64,000 nt of DNA from CAG-177 sp003514385 (GTDB lineage Bacteria; Bacillota; Clostridia; Oscillospirales; Acutalibacteraceae): contig JBPPLN010000001.1 of the NCBI GenBank assembly GCA_051920445.1, positions 868,001 to 932,000 of the forward strand. The letters run 5' to 3'. How positions within the stretch are numbered: position 1 is the stretch's first letter; each line of letters opens with the position of its first letter. The position numbers and the translations under genes were made by a program. This document shows, one piece after another, positions 25,732-35,604 of the stretch. The notes under the pieces are model-generated. The model did not search any database. It was not told where the DNA came from and saw only the letters and a program-made list of their open reading frames with translations.

Positions 25732-28070
25732 TATTCGATTTTAACGACGGCTGGACGCTGACAAAGGAAAACAGCGAAAGCTTCTCCGTTTGTCTTCCGC
25801 ACGATGCGATGCTCGGCGAAAAGAGATATGCTTCATGCAGAAACTCGGTTCAGAGCGGATACTTTCCGGGCGGAAAGTACAGATACACAAAAACATTTCA
25901 AATCAACGAAAGTGACATCGGCAAAAATATACGGCTACAATTCGGCGGTGTATACCGCAATGCAGTTGTGAGCGTAAACGGCGAAGCCGTTAAAGAAAAC
26001 AAATACGGTTATTCGCCGTTTACCGCCGACCTCACCGAAAAAGTCACGAGCGGTAAAAACACCGTTGAGGTTCTCGCCGACAACAGCCTTGTTCCTAACT
26101 GCCGCTGGTATTCGGGCAGCGGAATATACCGCCCCGTATATCTTGAAATTTCAAGAAAAGATGCCCCGACTTTTCTGAAGATAAAAACAGTCGGCATCTC
26201 ACCCGCCGTTATCGAAGTTGATACCGACGACGGCGCGGAAATACAGATTTTCGATGCCGATGGCAGCCTTGCCGCAAGCGGTCAAAAAGGTCGGTTTGAG
26301 ATTAGCGGGGCGCACTTGTGGTCCGCAGAAGCGCCTTACCTCTACGCCTGCAAGGTCTCAAGAGGCGGCGAAGAATTGACAGAAAAATTCGGCATACGCA
26401 CTCTTGAATGGAGCGGAAAAACCGGGCTTCTTGTCAACGGAAAAGAGACCCTGCTTCGCGGCGGATGTATTCACCATGACAACGGAGTTCTCGGCGCCTG
26501 TTCTTTTGCCGACGCCGAGGAACGCCGCGTAAGAATACTGAAAAGCCAGGGCTTCAATGCTCTGCGCATGGCGCATAACCCAGCCTCCCGCTCACTTCTC
26601 GATGCCTGCGACAGAATAGGCATGTATGTCATGGACGAGGCATTTGACGGATGGTATATGCCGAAAGAATACCATGACTATTCGCGTGATTTTCTCTCCG
26701 ATTACAAATCCGTTCTCGCTGCAATGGTTGAAAATGATTACAACCATCCGAGCGTTATAATGTATTCTCTCGGCAATGAGGTCACGGAAACGGCTTCTAA
26801 GCGTGGAGTCGAACTGTGCGCCGAAATGCGCGATACAGTTCACTTGCTCGACGGCACCCGTCCGGTCACTTGCGGAATAAACGTCCTGCTCGACGTCTAT
26901 GCGCGTCTGGGCATCGGCGTTTACAGTGACAAAAAGGAATACAAAAGAGAACCTCTGCCGGAAGGCAAAGGCTACAAAGAAAAGAAATCCGGTTCGGCAT
27001 TTTTCAATTATTGGGCAGAAAAGCTCGGAAAGTTATTCTTTGCACTGAGCAAAACCAATATGGCGGAAAAAGTGGTAAGCGATATATCCCCCGCCCTTGA
27101 CATTGTCGGACTAAATTACGCATCCTCGCGCTATGACAAGGATGCCGAAAAATATCCCGACCGGCTGATGATAGGCACAGAGACTATGTCCGCCGATTTG
27201 CCGTATAACTGGAACCGCGTTCTCAGGCACAAGCAGCTGATAGGTGACTTCGTATGGTCGGCATGGGACTACATAGGCGAGACCTGCATGGGATGGACAT
27301 ATCAGTCCTACAAGGGGCTTCCGCTCCTCTCCGGGCAGGGAATGATTGACATTACCGGTCTGCCTTTGGCGCAAATGGCATTTCTCCGAACCGTATGGGG
27401 AACGGAAACCGAGCCGTTTCTCGCTGTCAGGCCGCTCAACCATAGCGGAGAAACGCCGAGCAAGGGCGCATGGCAGTTCACAAATGCGCTCGACAGCTGG
27501 ACATGGCACGGCTTTGAAGGAAAGCCGACCGTCGCAGAGGTTTATACAACAGCCGACAGCGTCAGACTGGAGCTCAACGGTAAGGTTATAGGAACAAAAA
27601 AAGTCCGCAAAAACAAAGCTCTGTTCTCCGTGAAATATGCCCCAGGTACGCTCGCTGCGATAGCCTTGGACAGAAGCGAGAACGAGGCGGGGCGCACCCA
27701 ACTCATCAGCGGCGAAAAAGCTCCGATTCTGACAGTCAGACCCGACCGCTCGGTTCTGCCGCCCGATGGGCAGGCTCTGTGCTTTGCGGAAATTGAGTTC
27801 ACCGACAAAAACGGAGTGCTTCTTCCGTATATGGAACAGCGCGTTGACATAAAAATTGACGGCAATGCAGTCACTCTGCAGGGATTCGGCAGCGCGCTGA
27901 CAAAAACCGACGAAGTTTTTATCCGCCCTTATCATAATACATACCGCGGAAGAGCGCTCGCTGTGTTCCGCGCAGGGAAAGCCGACGGCAAATCAACCGT
28001 CACGGTATCTTCCGAAAATACAGAGCCTGTCTCGTTCTCCATAGAAGTGACGGGCGGAAAAGAGGAATAA
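25728..28070 (+). CDS. GH2 beta-galactosidase-like enzyme
   Basis: A 780-residue family 2 glycoside hydrolase. Order: jelly-roll sugar-binding domain (about 40-150), Ig-like domain, TIM barrel from about residue 240 (LLRGGCIHHDNGVLGACSF, RMAHNPAS, MDEAFDGW), acid/base E351 in SLGNEV and probable nucleophile E485 in GTETMS, then Ig-like C-terminal domains. This resembles the DUF4982-type bacterial beta-galactosidases; a beta-glucuronidase or arabinopyranosidase activity cannot be excluded. No signal peptide. The start overlaps the symporter stop (ATGA), so translation is coupled. Confidence 0.92.
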   Translation: MIFDFNDGWTLTKENSESFSVCLPHDAMLGEKRYASCRNSVQSGYFPGGKYRYTKTFQINESDIGKNIRLQFGGVYRNAVVSVNGEAVKENKYGYSPFTADLTEKVTSGKNTVEVLADNSLVPNCRWYSGSGIYRPVYLEISRKDAPTFLKIKTVGISPAVIEVDTDDGAEIQIFDADGSLAASGQKGRFEISGAHLWSAEAPYLYACKVSRGGEELTEKFGIRTLEWSGKTGLLVNGKETLLRGGCIHHDNGVLGACSFADAEERRVRILKSQGFNALRMAHNPASRSLLDACDRIGMYVMDEAFDGWYMPKEYHDYSRDFLSDYKSVLAAMVENDYNHPSVIMYSLGNEVTETASKRGVELCAEMRDTVHLLDGTRPVTCGINVLLDVYARLGIGVYSDKKEYKREPLPEGKGYKEKKSGSAFFNYWAEKLGKLFFALSKTNMAEKVVSDISPALDIVGLNYASSRYDKDAEKYPDRLMIGTETMSADLPYNWNRVLRHKQLIGDFVWSAWDYIGETCMGWTYQSYKGLPLLSGQGMIDITGLPLAQMAFLRTVWGTETEPFLAVRPLNHSGETPSKGAWQFTNALDSWTWHGFEGKPTVAEVYTTADSVRLELNGKVIGTKKVRKNKALFSVKYAPGTLAAIALDRSENEAGRTQLISGEKAPILTVRPDRSVLPPDGQALCFAEIEFTDKNGVLLPYMEQRVDIKIDGNAVTLQGFGSALTKTDEVFIRPYHNTYRGRALAVFRAGKADGKSTVTVSSENTEPVSFSIEVTGGKEE

Positions 28071-28074
28071 CAAC

Positions 28075-29784
28075 ATGGCGCAATTATACTGCAATCCGCT
28101 CGAAATAGCATATAAATATCAGCATCCGCTGTTCGGGAAATATGCCTACAAGGAAGCGGCCGATCCGACTGTAATTCTCTTCAATAACAAATATTTTCTT
28201 TTTACCTCAAAGTGCGGAGGCTTCTATTATTCGGACGACCTGTTCCACTGGGACTTTCACGAGGACAGAAAGCTTGAAATACACGGCTATGCTCCCGATG
28301 TGAGTGAGCACGACGGATGGCTGTATTTTTGCGCCTCTTCTTATTCAAAAAAGAGCAGGATACTGCGCACACGCGACCCCTTTAAGGGCTTTGAGCTTGT
28401 CTCGGCGCCGTTTGCATTCTGGGATCCGCACCTTCATTTTGAAGACAACAAAGCGTATCTCTATTGGGGCTGTTCTTCAAAAGAGCCTATTTATGCAATC
28501 GAGATGGATATAAAGACGATGACTCCCATCGGCAAAAAGGTACCGATAGTGTCCGGCGACAAAGAGAACCACGGCATAGACAACAAGGATATCTATGCCG
28601 ACAAAAAAATCAGTCTGTGGCAAAAATATATCAATCTGTTTGTCGGAGACGGCGCGTTTATCGAGGGCGCATTTCTCAATAAAATAAACGGCAGATACTA
28701 TTTTCAGTATGCAACTCCCGGCACGGAGTTTCCGACCTACGGCGATGCGGTTCTGATTTCAGATAACCAGCTTGGCAAATTTGAATGGCAGAAGCACAAT
28801 CCGTATTCCATTGTTCCGTCCGGATTCACCTGCGGAGCCGGTCACGGCAGCACATTCAGCGACAAATCCGGAAATCTTTGGCACGCCTCCACGGTCTGCG
28901 TGGGTGTCAACCATAATTTTGAACGCCGTCTCGGTCTTTGGCCTGCGGGAGTTGACAAAGACGGATTACTGTTCTGCAACCAGTATTTTGCGGACTATCC
29001 AAAGAACATCCCTGACGGAAAATTTGACCCGCTGACCGTTGAGCCGGAATGGATGCTTTTGTCTTATCACAAGGCGGCGTGCGCCTCCTCAAGCCGCAGC
29101 GGATTCGACCCGCAGAACGCCTTTGACGAAAGCATAAAAAGCGCTTGGTCGGCAACCAGCGGAAACAGCGGAGAATGGCTGAGCGTCGATCTCGGGAAAG
29201 AATATAATGTTGAAGCGGTACAGGTAAATTTTGCCGACTGCTTCACAAAAAAGAAGCGCGCCCCGATGAAAGAATACGGCGGAACGTTCACCCAGGAGAG
29301 ATATATCGAAGAAGAACTTGTCCGCTATGAATACAGAATAGAATACAGTTCAAACGGTACCGATTGGGCTCCTTACGAAGAAACGCAGAACACGGTTTTT
29401 CCGCACAAGCTCATCCCTCGCCGCGCAAGGGCGCGTTATATCCGCATAGTCTTTGCAAGTGCTCCATACGGGCAGAATTTTTCGATATCCGGGCTCAGAG
29501 TATTCGGTCTCGACAATAATAAAAAGCCCTCGGCGGTTTCCGGCGAAAATGCCGAGAGAACAAGCGCCACCGAAGCAAGGCTCTCATGGAACAGTCAAAA
29601 CGATGCTATGGGATATTGCATCCGTCTCGGAATCGCCCCCGATAAGCTTTATAACAGCATTCTTTTGTATGGTCAAAATGACTATACGGTAACATTTTTA
29701 AATAAAGAAACAGAAAAGTATTATTTTGCAGTTGATTCATTCAACGAAAGCGGAATAACCAAAGGTTCGATAAACGAGTTTTGA
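28075..29784 (+). CDS. GH43 enzyme with discoidin-like and Fn3-like domains
   Basis: A 569-residue protein. Residues about 20-330 form a family 43 five-bladed propeller: catalytic base D30 in EAADPTV, a middle Asp in FWDPHLHFEDNKAYLYWG, and acid E197 in IEGAFLNKINGRYYFQYAT. Residues about 340-480 resemble an F5/8-type C (discoidin) carbohydrate-binding domain (SAWSATSGNSGEWLSVDLG), and the last 85 residues an Fn3-like fold. Family 43 activities include beta-xylosidase and alpha-L-arabinofuranosidase; this subtype is not resolved. There is no signal peptide, which is odd for a protein with binding modules. It starts 4 bp after the GH2 stop. Confidence 0.9.
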   Translation: MAQLYCNPLEIAYKYQHPLFGKYAYKEAADPTVILFNNKYFLFTSKCGGFYYSDDLFHWDFHEDRKLEIHGYAPDVSEHDGWLYFCASSYSKKSRILRTRDPFKGFELVSAPFAFWDPHLHFEDNKAYLYWGCSSKEPIYAIEMDIKTMTPIGKKVPIVSGDKENHGIDNKDIYADKKISLWQKYINLFVGDGAFIEGAFLNKINGRYYFQYATPGTEFPTYGDAVLISDNQLGKFEWQKHNPYSIVPSGFTCGAGHGSTFSDKSGNLWHASTVCVGVNHNFERRLGLWPAGVDKDGLLFCNQYFADYPKNIPDGKFDPLTVEPEWMLLSYHKAACASSSRSGFDPQNAFDESIKSAWSATSGNSGEWLSVDLGKEYNVEAVQVNFADCFTKKKRAPMKEYGGTFTQERYIEEELVRYEYRIEYSSNGTDWAPYEETQNTVFPHKLIPRRARARYIRIVFASAPYGQNFSISGLRVFGLDNNKKPSAVSGENAERTSATEARLSWNSQNDAMGYCIRLGIAPDKLYNSILLYGQNDYTVTFLNKETEKYYFAVDSFNESGITKGSINEF

Positions 29785-29793
29785 GGAAACACT

Positions 29794-30325
29794 ATGTTTG
29801 AAATTGATGAAATAAAAATAGAACACTCAAAAAAGGATGTAGTCACCGACAACACTCAACCGGTACTGTCTTTTTCTCTCCGCTCCGACGAGGACGGGTG
29901 TGAATTATGAAGCGGAAATTGCCTGCGTGCTGTACGGAAAACAGAGCGCATGCAAAACAACAAAGACCAACAAGCGCTCTTATCCGTACATAACCCAAAG
30001 AGGAGAAAACCGTGAATGCAATCCCTGCCAATATATTGCAAATATAAAAGACAAAACTGTTACCGGTTATAAATATCTTGATTTGTCCGATGCCGCCGGC
30101 ATCATTGCTTCTGTCAGCGGCAGAGCACGCGGTAAACTTCGCCTGTTCACACAGATCGACGGCGATTGTATCGGAGAAATAGATATTCGTCCAAATACAC
30201 GGCGGTCAAAGACAGGTATTCGTTTCTCTCTTGCCGAGTCAGCCTTGTATTTTCGTTTCGAAGGCTCCGGCAAATTGAATCTGCTGAACTTCACCGTTAC
30301 AACAAGTAAGGAGGATAACTCGTGA
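29794..30325 (+). pseudogene. Decayed glycosidase gene: N-terminal piece and CBM6-like C terminus, catalytic core lost
   Basis: A GAGGAAA site and ATG at 29794 open a frame of 38 codons (begins MFEIDEIKIEHSKKDVV, resembling N-terminal Ig-like domains of glycosidases) that ends at a TGA at 29908. A +1 frame then stays open from 29900 to 30325. Its last 110 residues (TVTGYKYLDLSDAAGI to YFRFEGSGKLNLLNFTV) resemble the C-terminal CBM6-like domain of the GH43 enzyme encoded two genes downstream (TVIGFKYFNF to YLVYRGKGKADFLKMEL). The remnant is therefore best read as a gene, perhaps a second GH43, that lost its catalytic middle and frame. It still sits in the operon and overlaps the GH1 start. Confidence 0.7.
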
Positions 30326-31644
30326 GCAAAAATGCTTTTCCCGACGGCTTTCTCTGGGGAGCCGCGACAGCCGCACCGCAGATCGAGGGCGGATATGATT
30401 CGGACGGCCGAACGCCCAGCATATGGGATGAAGCTCCGAAAGAAAAAATAAAAAACGGCGACAACTGCCATGTCGCCTGCGATCATTATCACAGGTACAA
30501 GGAAGATATCGCTCTGATGAAGGAGCTGGGGCTGAAATCATACAGGTTCTCCGTATCCTGGCCGAGAGTTATCTCCCAAGACGGCAAGGTCAACCCCAAG
30601 GGACTTGAATTTTACAGCAATCTCGTTGATGAGCTCATTAAAAACGGAATCGAGCCGCTCGTTACGCTCTACCACTGGGATCTGCCGCTCTGGCAATATA
30701 AAAAGGGCGGCTGGCTGAAAAAAGATATTATAGACGACTTTGATTTCTATGTAAAAGCAGTCGTCGAGGCTCTGTCCGACAGAGTAACATACTGGATAAC
30801 CTTCAACGAGCCGTCCTGTTTTCTCATGAACGGCTATATGCAGGGAGTTCATGCGCCGTTCAAGCACCGCTATCTTGCCCTGCCGAAGTTCACGAAGATA
30901 TTTATGCTCACAAATCGTCGGGCGGTCGAAACCATCAGAAAATACGCAAAAAAGAAGCCGCTTATAGGTCTCTCTTTCGCGTCGGGCGCGTTTATACCCA
31001 ATGATGAATCAGACCCGAAGAGCGTAGAGGAAGCGTACAACAAATCGTTCAATGTGACTATGGGCACGATGAACAACCGCTGGTGGATGGATCCCATTCT
31101 CCTGGGAAAGCCCGTCACCGCCTACTGTGTTTACGCGACGCATAAAAAGGATATGCCCCGCTTTAAAACAGATTTTGATTTTCTTGCCGTCAACCACTAT
31201 GAGGCATTCAATTATTCCGCCTGGGGCGGCGACAAAAGCATTGACAAATCAAAGCTCAACACCACCTCGCTCGGTTGGGTAATAGACGGACGCTCGATTT
31301 ACTGGACCTTGAAGTTCCTTTATCGCAGATACCGCCTGCCGATAATCATAACCGAAAACGGCATGGCAAACAACGACAGCATAACGGACGGAGAAGTCAG
31401 GGACGATGTGCGCATCGGCTTTATGAATGACTACCTTTCAAATGTCAGAAGAGCCATTGATGACGGAGTCAAGGTTTTCGGATATCAGCATTGGTCGCTT
31501 ATGGACAACTTCGAGTGGGCAGAGGGCTATGAGCCGAGGTTCGGGCTCATATATGTCGATTATAAAACGCTCAAGCGCACACCTAAAAATTCCGCGTACT
31601 ATTATAAAAAGATTATCGAAACAAACGGAGAGATAATACCATGA
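30322..31644 (+). CDS. GH1 beta-glucosidase-like enzyme
   Basis: A 440-residue family 1 beta-glycosidase. N-terminal FPDGFLWGAATAAPQIEG is the family signature, acid/base E163 lies in TFNEPSCF and nucleophile E345 in IITENGMAN, with the aglycone-side WSLMDNFEWAEGYEPRFGL near the end. Standard length, unphosphorylated substrate type by overall appearance, cytoplasmic. The GTG start has a full AAGGAGG site and overlaps the stop of the preceding remnant by 3 bp. Likely substrates are beta-glucosides, beta-galactosides or beta-xylosides of imported oligosaccharides. Confidence 0.93.
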   Translation: MSKNAFPDGFLWGAATAAPQIEGGYDSDGRTPSIWDEAPKEKIKNGDNCHVACDHYHRYKEDIALMKELGLKSYRFSVSWPRVISQDGKVNPKGLEFYSNLVDELIKNGIEPLVTLYHWDLPLWQYKKGGWLKKDIIDDFDFYVKAVVEALSDRVTYWITFNEPSCFLMNGYMQGVHAPFKHRYLALPKFTKIFMLTNRRAVETIRKYAKKKPLIGLSFASGAFIPNDESDPKSVEEAYNKSFNVTMGTMNNRWWMDPILLGKPVTAYCVYATHKKDMPRFKTDFDFLAVNHYEAFNYSAWGGDKSIDKSKLNTTSLGWVIDGRSIYWTLKFLYRRYRLPIIITENGMANNDSITDGEVRDDVRIGFMNDYLSNVRRAIDDGVKVFGYQHWSLMDNFEWAEGYEPRFGLIYVDYKTLKRTPKNSAYYYKKIIETNGEIIP

Positions 31645-33092
31645 ATCCGCTTTTTCCATTAAATGAATATATTCCCGACGGCGAAGCTCATGTTTTCGGT
31701 GACAGGGTATATCTATACGGCAGTCACGATGCCGAAAACTCGGACCGATTCTGTGTGCAGGATTACTCCGTCTGGTCGGCTCCCGTCTCAGACCTTTCGT
31801 CTTGGAGCTGCAAAGAAAAAGCCTACCTGAAATCTCAGGATCCGAGAAGCCGCGACGGTCGCCTTGCAGATTACTATGCACCCGATTGCGTAAGGGGAAA
31901 TGACGGGAGATATTATCTCTACTATTTCGCTGCGGGGCCGAACACATCTGCATTCGGCCCGATGTCTGTCGCCGTTTCGGAAAGTCCTGACGGTCCGTTT
32001 GAATATCTCAGCGATATAAAATATAAAAACGGCGCTCCGGTTTTGAAGTTTCTTACAAACGACCCCGCAGTCATAAACGACAACGGCAGAATATGGCTCT
32101 ATTACGGATGGGGGCTCGGCAGAGATTTCAGAAGTAAAGTGTTTTCTCCGCTCTACCGTTTTGTGCTCAGCAAACTGACCAACCGCTCGTATCGCGAGGT
32201 GACGGAAACAAAACCAAGCATACTTTCCTGCGCAGTTGTCGAGCTTGAAAATGATATGTGCATGGTAAAGAGCGAACCGAAGGCGGTTCTCGACAGCAAG
32301 ACTACAGCGGATAAATCGAGTGAGCTTTATCGCCACCCGTTTTATGAAGCTCCATGCATACGAAAAATAAACGGGCTGTATTATCTGATATACTCATCAG
32401 GCGAGAACAACGAGCTTGCCTACGCGACAAGCAATTTTCCAGACAAAGGTTTTCAATATCGCGGCGTTATTATTTCAAACAGCGACCTCGGCTATCGCGG
32501 CAACAAGCAGCGAAAAGCCCCCGCAGGGACGATACACGGCTCGATAGAACAGATAAACGGAAAATATTATGTTTTCTATCACCGCTGCACGAACAATACG
32601 GATTTCTCCCGCCAGGCCTGCGCGGAGCCCGTAACAATAAACGCAGACGGAACAATAAATCAGGTTGAGATAACCACACAGGGTGTCGGTGCTCCCCTGC
32701 CCGCAGCTGGCGAATATTCCGCCGCTCTGTGCTGCAATCTGTATAACCGCCGCACTAAAAATGTTCAGGGAAACGGCAAAGGAGACAGACAGCCCAACAT
32801 CGCGTCGCGAAACGGCGAAAGCTTTGTAACGGCAATTACCAATGGCACCGTCATCGGTTTCAAATATTTTAATTTCAAAAAGCCCGTCTGCATTTCTGTT
32901 ACTGTCAGAAATGCAAACGGCAGGATGGATATAAAAATCGGAGACAAAACTGTTGGAATTATTTCTCTTTCTCAATCGACGGAATGGAAAACATTTTCCG
33001 TCAAAATAGATCCCGAAGAAAAAACTGATGCCCTGTATTTAGTATATCGAGGCAAAGGAAAAGCAGATTTTTTGAAAATGGAGTTGAAATAA
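31641..33092 (+). CDS. GH43 beta-xylosidase/arabinofuranosidase with CBM6-like domain
   Basis: A 483-residue enzyme with a family 43 propeller in residues about 1-340: catalytic base near D13 in IPDGEAHVFGDRVYLYGSHD, a middle Asp in ADYYAPDCVRG, and acid E236 in FYEAPCIRKINGLYYLIYS, followed by GTIHGSIEQINGKYYVFYHR. The C-terminal 125 residues form a CBM6-like beta sandwich. The pattern fits beta-xylosidase/alpha-L-arabinofuranosidase subfamilies. No signal peptide. The ATG overlaps the GH1 stop by 4 bp (ATGA). The CBM6-like tail resembles the remnant at 29794-30325, suggesting an old duplication. Confidence 0.9.
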   Translation: MNPLFPLNEYIPDGEAHVFGDRVYLYGSHDAENSDRFCVQDYSVWSAPVSDLSSWSCKEKAYLKSQDPRSRDGRLADYYAPDCVRGNDGRYYLYYFAAGPNTSAFGPMSVAVSESPDGPFEYLSDIKYKNGAPVLKFLTNDPAVINDNGRIWLYYGWGLGRDFRSKVFSPLYRFVLSKLTNRSYREVTETKPSILSCAVVELENDMCMVKSEPKAVLDSKTTADKSSELYRHPFYEAPCIRKINGLYYLIYSSGENNELAYATSNFPDKGFQYRGVIISNSDLGYRGNKQRKAPAGTIHGSIEQINGKYYVFYHRCTNNTDFSRQACAEPVTINADGTINQVEITTQGVGAPLPAAGEYSAALCCNLYNRRTKNVQGNGKGDRQPNIASRNGESFVTAITNGTVIGFKYFNFKKPVCISVTVRNANGRMDIKIGDKTVGIISLSQSTEWKTFSVKIDPEEKTDALYLVYRGKGKADFLKMELK

Positions 33093-33093
33093 A

Positions 33094-35592
33094 ATGCCAC
33101 TGTTCTTCACTGTACTGGCAAAAAAATATAATCCTTATGACATTGACAACGGGATGTTTGCAATGAACTGTGCAGCGCCCCGCAGCCTGCCCATAGTCTG
33201 CACAAAAATGATAGCCGACGACGGCTACGGAACAGCCACGGTAAACGGCAAGCCCGTTTCAAAGGGCAAATGCGTCAAATTTGATTTCTCACCCCTGCCC
33301 ATATATCTCCTGCCCGTCGGCGAAGCGGCTCAGGACTTTGACAAGACCTACACCGTAAAACTCAGCGGCTATAGAGATATTGACGGCAGACGTTTTCCCG
33401 ACTGCACCTTCAGATTCAAAACCCCGCCCAAGCCGATTGATGACGGTCTGCACAAAGAAAATGAGCAAGCGGCAAAAGAGGTTTCCGATGAGGGAATCGT
33501 CCTGCTCGAAAACAACGGCATTCTCCCGCTTGGCAGCGGCAGCTCAATAAAACTGCTGGGGGCTTACAATGATTTTCGTATAACGGCAATCGGTGCAAGC
33601 CTCATAAAGCCGCGCTGGACGCTGACCGTTCCCGAAGCCGTCGAACATTCAGGGGCACTCAGCATACTCGATAACGCCGAGACGGCTCTGTTCTTTATTT
33701 CCCGCGGCTCGGGTGAAAACAAAGACAACCGACCGATAAAGGGTGAATATTATCTGACAGACGAAGAAAAGGCGGCACTCAGCGAAGCCGCCGCAAAGTA
33801 TAAAAATCTTATAATCATTCTGAACACCGGATATCCTATCGAGATGGGGTTCATCCGCGGGCTCGGTGCGTCAGCCGTTATTTGGACCGGCTTCAGCGGT
33901 CAGCGCGGCAGCGAAAGTCTCATTGATATTCTCTGCGGAAAAGTCAATCCCTCCGGCAGACTTGCCGACACATGGCCGATAGACTATTACGACTCACCGT
34001 CCGCAAAAAACTTCATCAATCTCGATGACAACTCTCCGCTCTACTCCGACGACGGAAAGCGCTTCGGCGCAAGCGTATATTACGAGGAGCAGGAATTTGT
34101 CGGCTACCGCTACTTTGACTCGTTCAAAAAAGACGCCGCTTATTACTTCGGCCGCGGACTGTCTTATTCCGACTTTTCCGTCCGCTCCTCCGCATCATTT
34201 GAAGGCGGCATACTCCGCGTCAGCGCAGAAGTTACAAATAACTCCGATGTTCCCGGAAAGGACTCTGTTCTCGTCTATGTCAAAGCACCGCGCGGGAATG
34301 AGTCGAGACCCGAAAAGCTGTTCTGCGGCTTTGAAAAGACGGTGCTTTTGAAAAAAGGCGAAAGCCAAACGCTGATGATCGACATACCTCAGAAGGATTT
34401 TTCGCACTATGACAAAAACATTCACGCGTTCATTCTCTCCAAAGGACAGTACGATGTTATGGTCGGCGGCGAAGCGGACAATGTCAGAACAATTTGTTCT
34501 TTCGTCCTTGAAGACGATGTAGTCTGTGAAAAAACCGTATCCGTCTGCCGTGAGGCAGAGAAAATAACAGGTATTGACGAAAATGGCAATGTCCGCACGG
34601 ACAAGACAAAAATCACTGAGGCTAAAAAAGCCATAGCTATTCACGCCGAATATACAAGACCTTCTTATAATGAGCTGCCCCGATACAGAGGCAGTACCAT
34701 AACGCTTTCCGATGTCAAGGATGATTTGACTAAACTTGACGACTTTGTCTCACAGTTTTCGCTCAGAGATCTGGCGGATTTTACCGTCTGCAACGGCTCC
34801 TGTTGGGGTCCCGGCAAAAGCGGAGCCGCCGGAAAGCTCGCTTCAAGCAAGCGTCTGGGCGTGCCGACGCTATACATGAGCGACGGCAACTGCTGCATCA
34901 ACCTCAACCGTCCTACGACCGGATTTCCGTCAAGCAACCTGCTCGCCGGAACATTCAACAAAAGCCTTGCATATAAGGTAGGCAAAGTGCTTGCGGACGA
35001 GTCAAAAGAAAACGGCATTTCAATAAATCTCGGTCCCGGCGGAAACCTTCACCGCAACATTCTCTGCGGACGCCATCCGGAATATTACTCGGAGGATCCG
35101 ATACTGACGGGCACTTTAATGGCATATCAGGCGAGAGGGCTAGAGGAAAACGGAGTTATAGCGACATACAAGCATCTTATCGCCAACAACATGGAATTCG
35201 AGCGCAAATCGGCGCACGGGATAATTGACGAGAACACCCTGCGCGACCTTTATCTGCGAGTATTTGACAAAGCTTTCTCTCTGTATAAGCCAGGCTGTGT
35301 CATGACATCATACAACCCGGTAAACGGTATCTATCCATGCGAAAACTCCGCACTGCTAAATGACCTTTTACGCGGCGAGTGGGGCTTTGACGGCTTTGTT
35401 ATGACAGACTGGGGATCCTATGACACCGCTGACAGCATAAGAAGCGTCTGTGCCGGCACGAATCTGCTCACCCCCGGCAGTAAAAAACACTTTCGTATGA
35501 TATTAAAAGCTGTCAAACGCAACGAGATATCAAAAGCCGCGCTTCAGCACAGCGTCAAGCAGATAGTGAAAGTTCTTGTGAGGTGCATATGA
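33094..35592 (+). CDS. GH3 beta-glycosidase with swapped domain order
   Basis: An 832-residue family 3 enzyme whose domains are in reverse of the usual order. The alpha/beta sandwich and Fn3-like domains come first (SDEGIVLLENNGILPLG near residue 133, AVIWTGFSGQRGSESLIDIL near residue 262, GRGLSYSDFSV near residue 350), and the TIM barrel comes last (MSDGNC, RHPEYYSEDPILTG, nucleophile D772 in VMTDWGSYD). Such order is known in some rumen beta-glucosidases of Ruminococcus albus and Butyrivibrio. Specificity, beta-glucosidase or beta-xylosidase, is not settled. It starts one base after the GH43 stop and is the last intact gene of the operon. Confidence 0.92.
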   Translation: MPLFFTVLAKKYNPYDIDNGMFAMNCAAPRSLPIVCTKMIADDGYGTATVNGKPVSKGKCVKFDFSPLPIYLLPVGEAAQDFDKTYTVKLSGYRDIDGRRFPDCTFRFKTPPKPIDDGLHKENEQAAKEVSDEGIVLLENNGILPLGSGSSIKLLGAYNDFRITAIGASLIKPRWTLTVPEAVEHSGALSILDNAETALFFISRGSGENKDNRPIKGEYYLTDEEKAALSEAAAKYKNLIIILNTGYPIEMGFIRGLGASAVIWTGFSGQRGSESLIDILCGKVNPSGRLADTWPIDYYDSPSAKNFINLDDNSPLYSDDGKRFGASVYYEEQEFVGYRYFDSFKKDAAYYFGRGLSYSDFSVRSSASFEGGILRVSAEVTNNSDVPGKDSVLVYVKAPRGNESRPEKLFCGFEKTVLLKKGESQTLMIDIPQKDFSHYDKNIHAFILSKGQYDVMVGGEADNVRTICSFVLEDDVVCEKTVSVCREAEKITGIDENGNVRTDKTKITEAKKAIAIHAEYTRPSYNELPRYRGSTITLSDVKDDLTKLDDFVSQFSLRDLADFTVCNGSCWGPGKSGAAGKLASSKRLGVPTLYMSDGNCCINLNRPTTGFPSSNLLAGTFNKSLAYKVGKVLADESKENGISINLGPGGNLHRNILCGRHPEYYSEDPILTGTLMAYQARGLEENGVIATYKHLIANNMEFERKSAHGIIDENTLRDLYLRVFDKAFSLYKPGCVMTSYNPVNGIYPCENSALLNDLLRGEWGFDGFVMTDWGSYDTADSIRSVCAGTNLLTPGSKKHFRMILKAVKRNEISKAALQHSVKQIVKVLVRCI

Positions 35593-35604
35593 AAATCACA
35601 GTAA

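Noticed and set aside
29900..30325. Independent small gene of 141 codons
   Set aside because: It starts in mid-air at a GTG without a ribosome site, and its C-terminal half matches a domain normally attached to a GH43 enzyme; it is better explained as part of a decayed gene.
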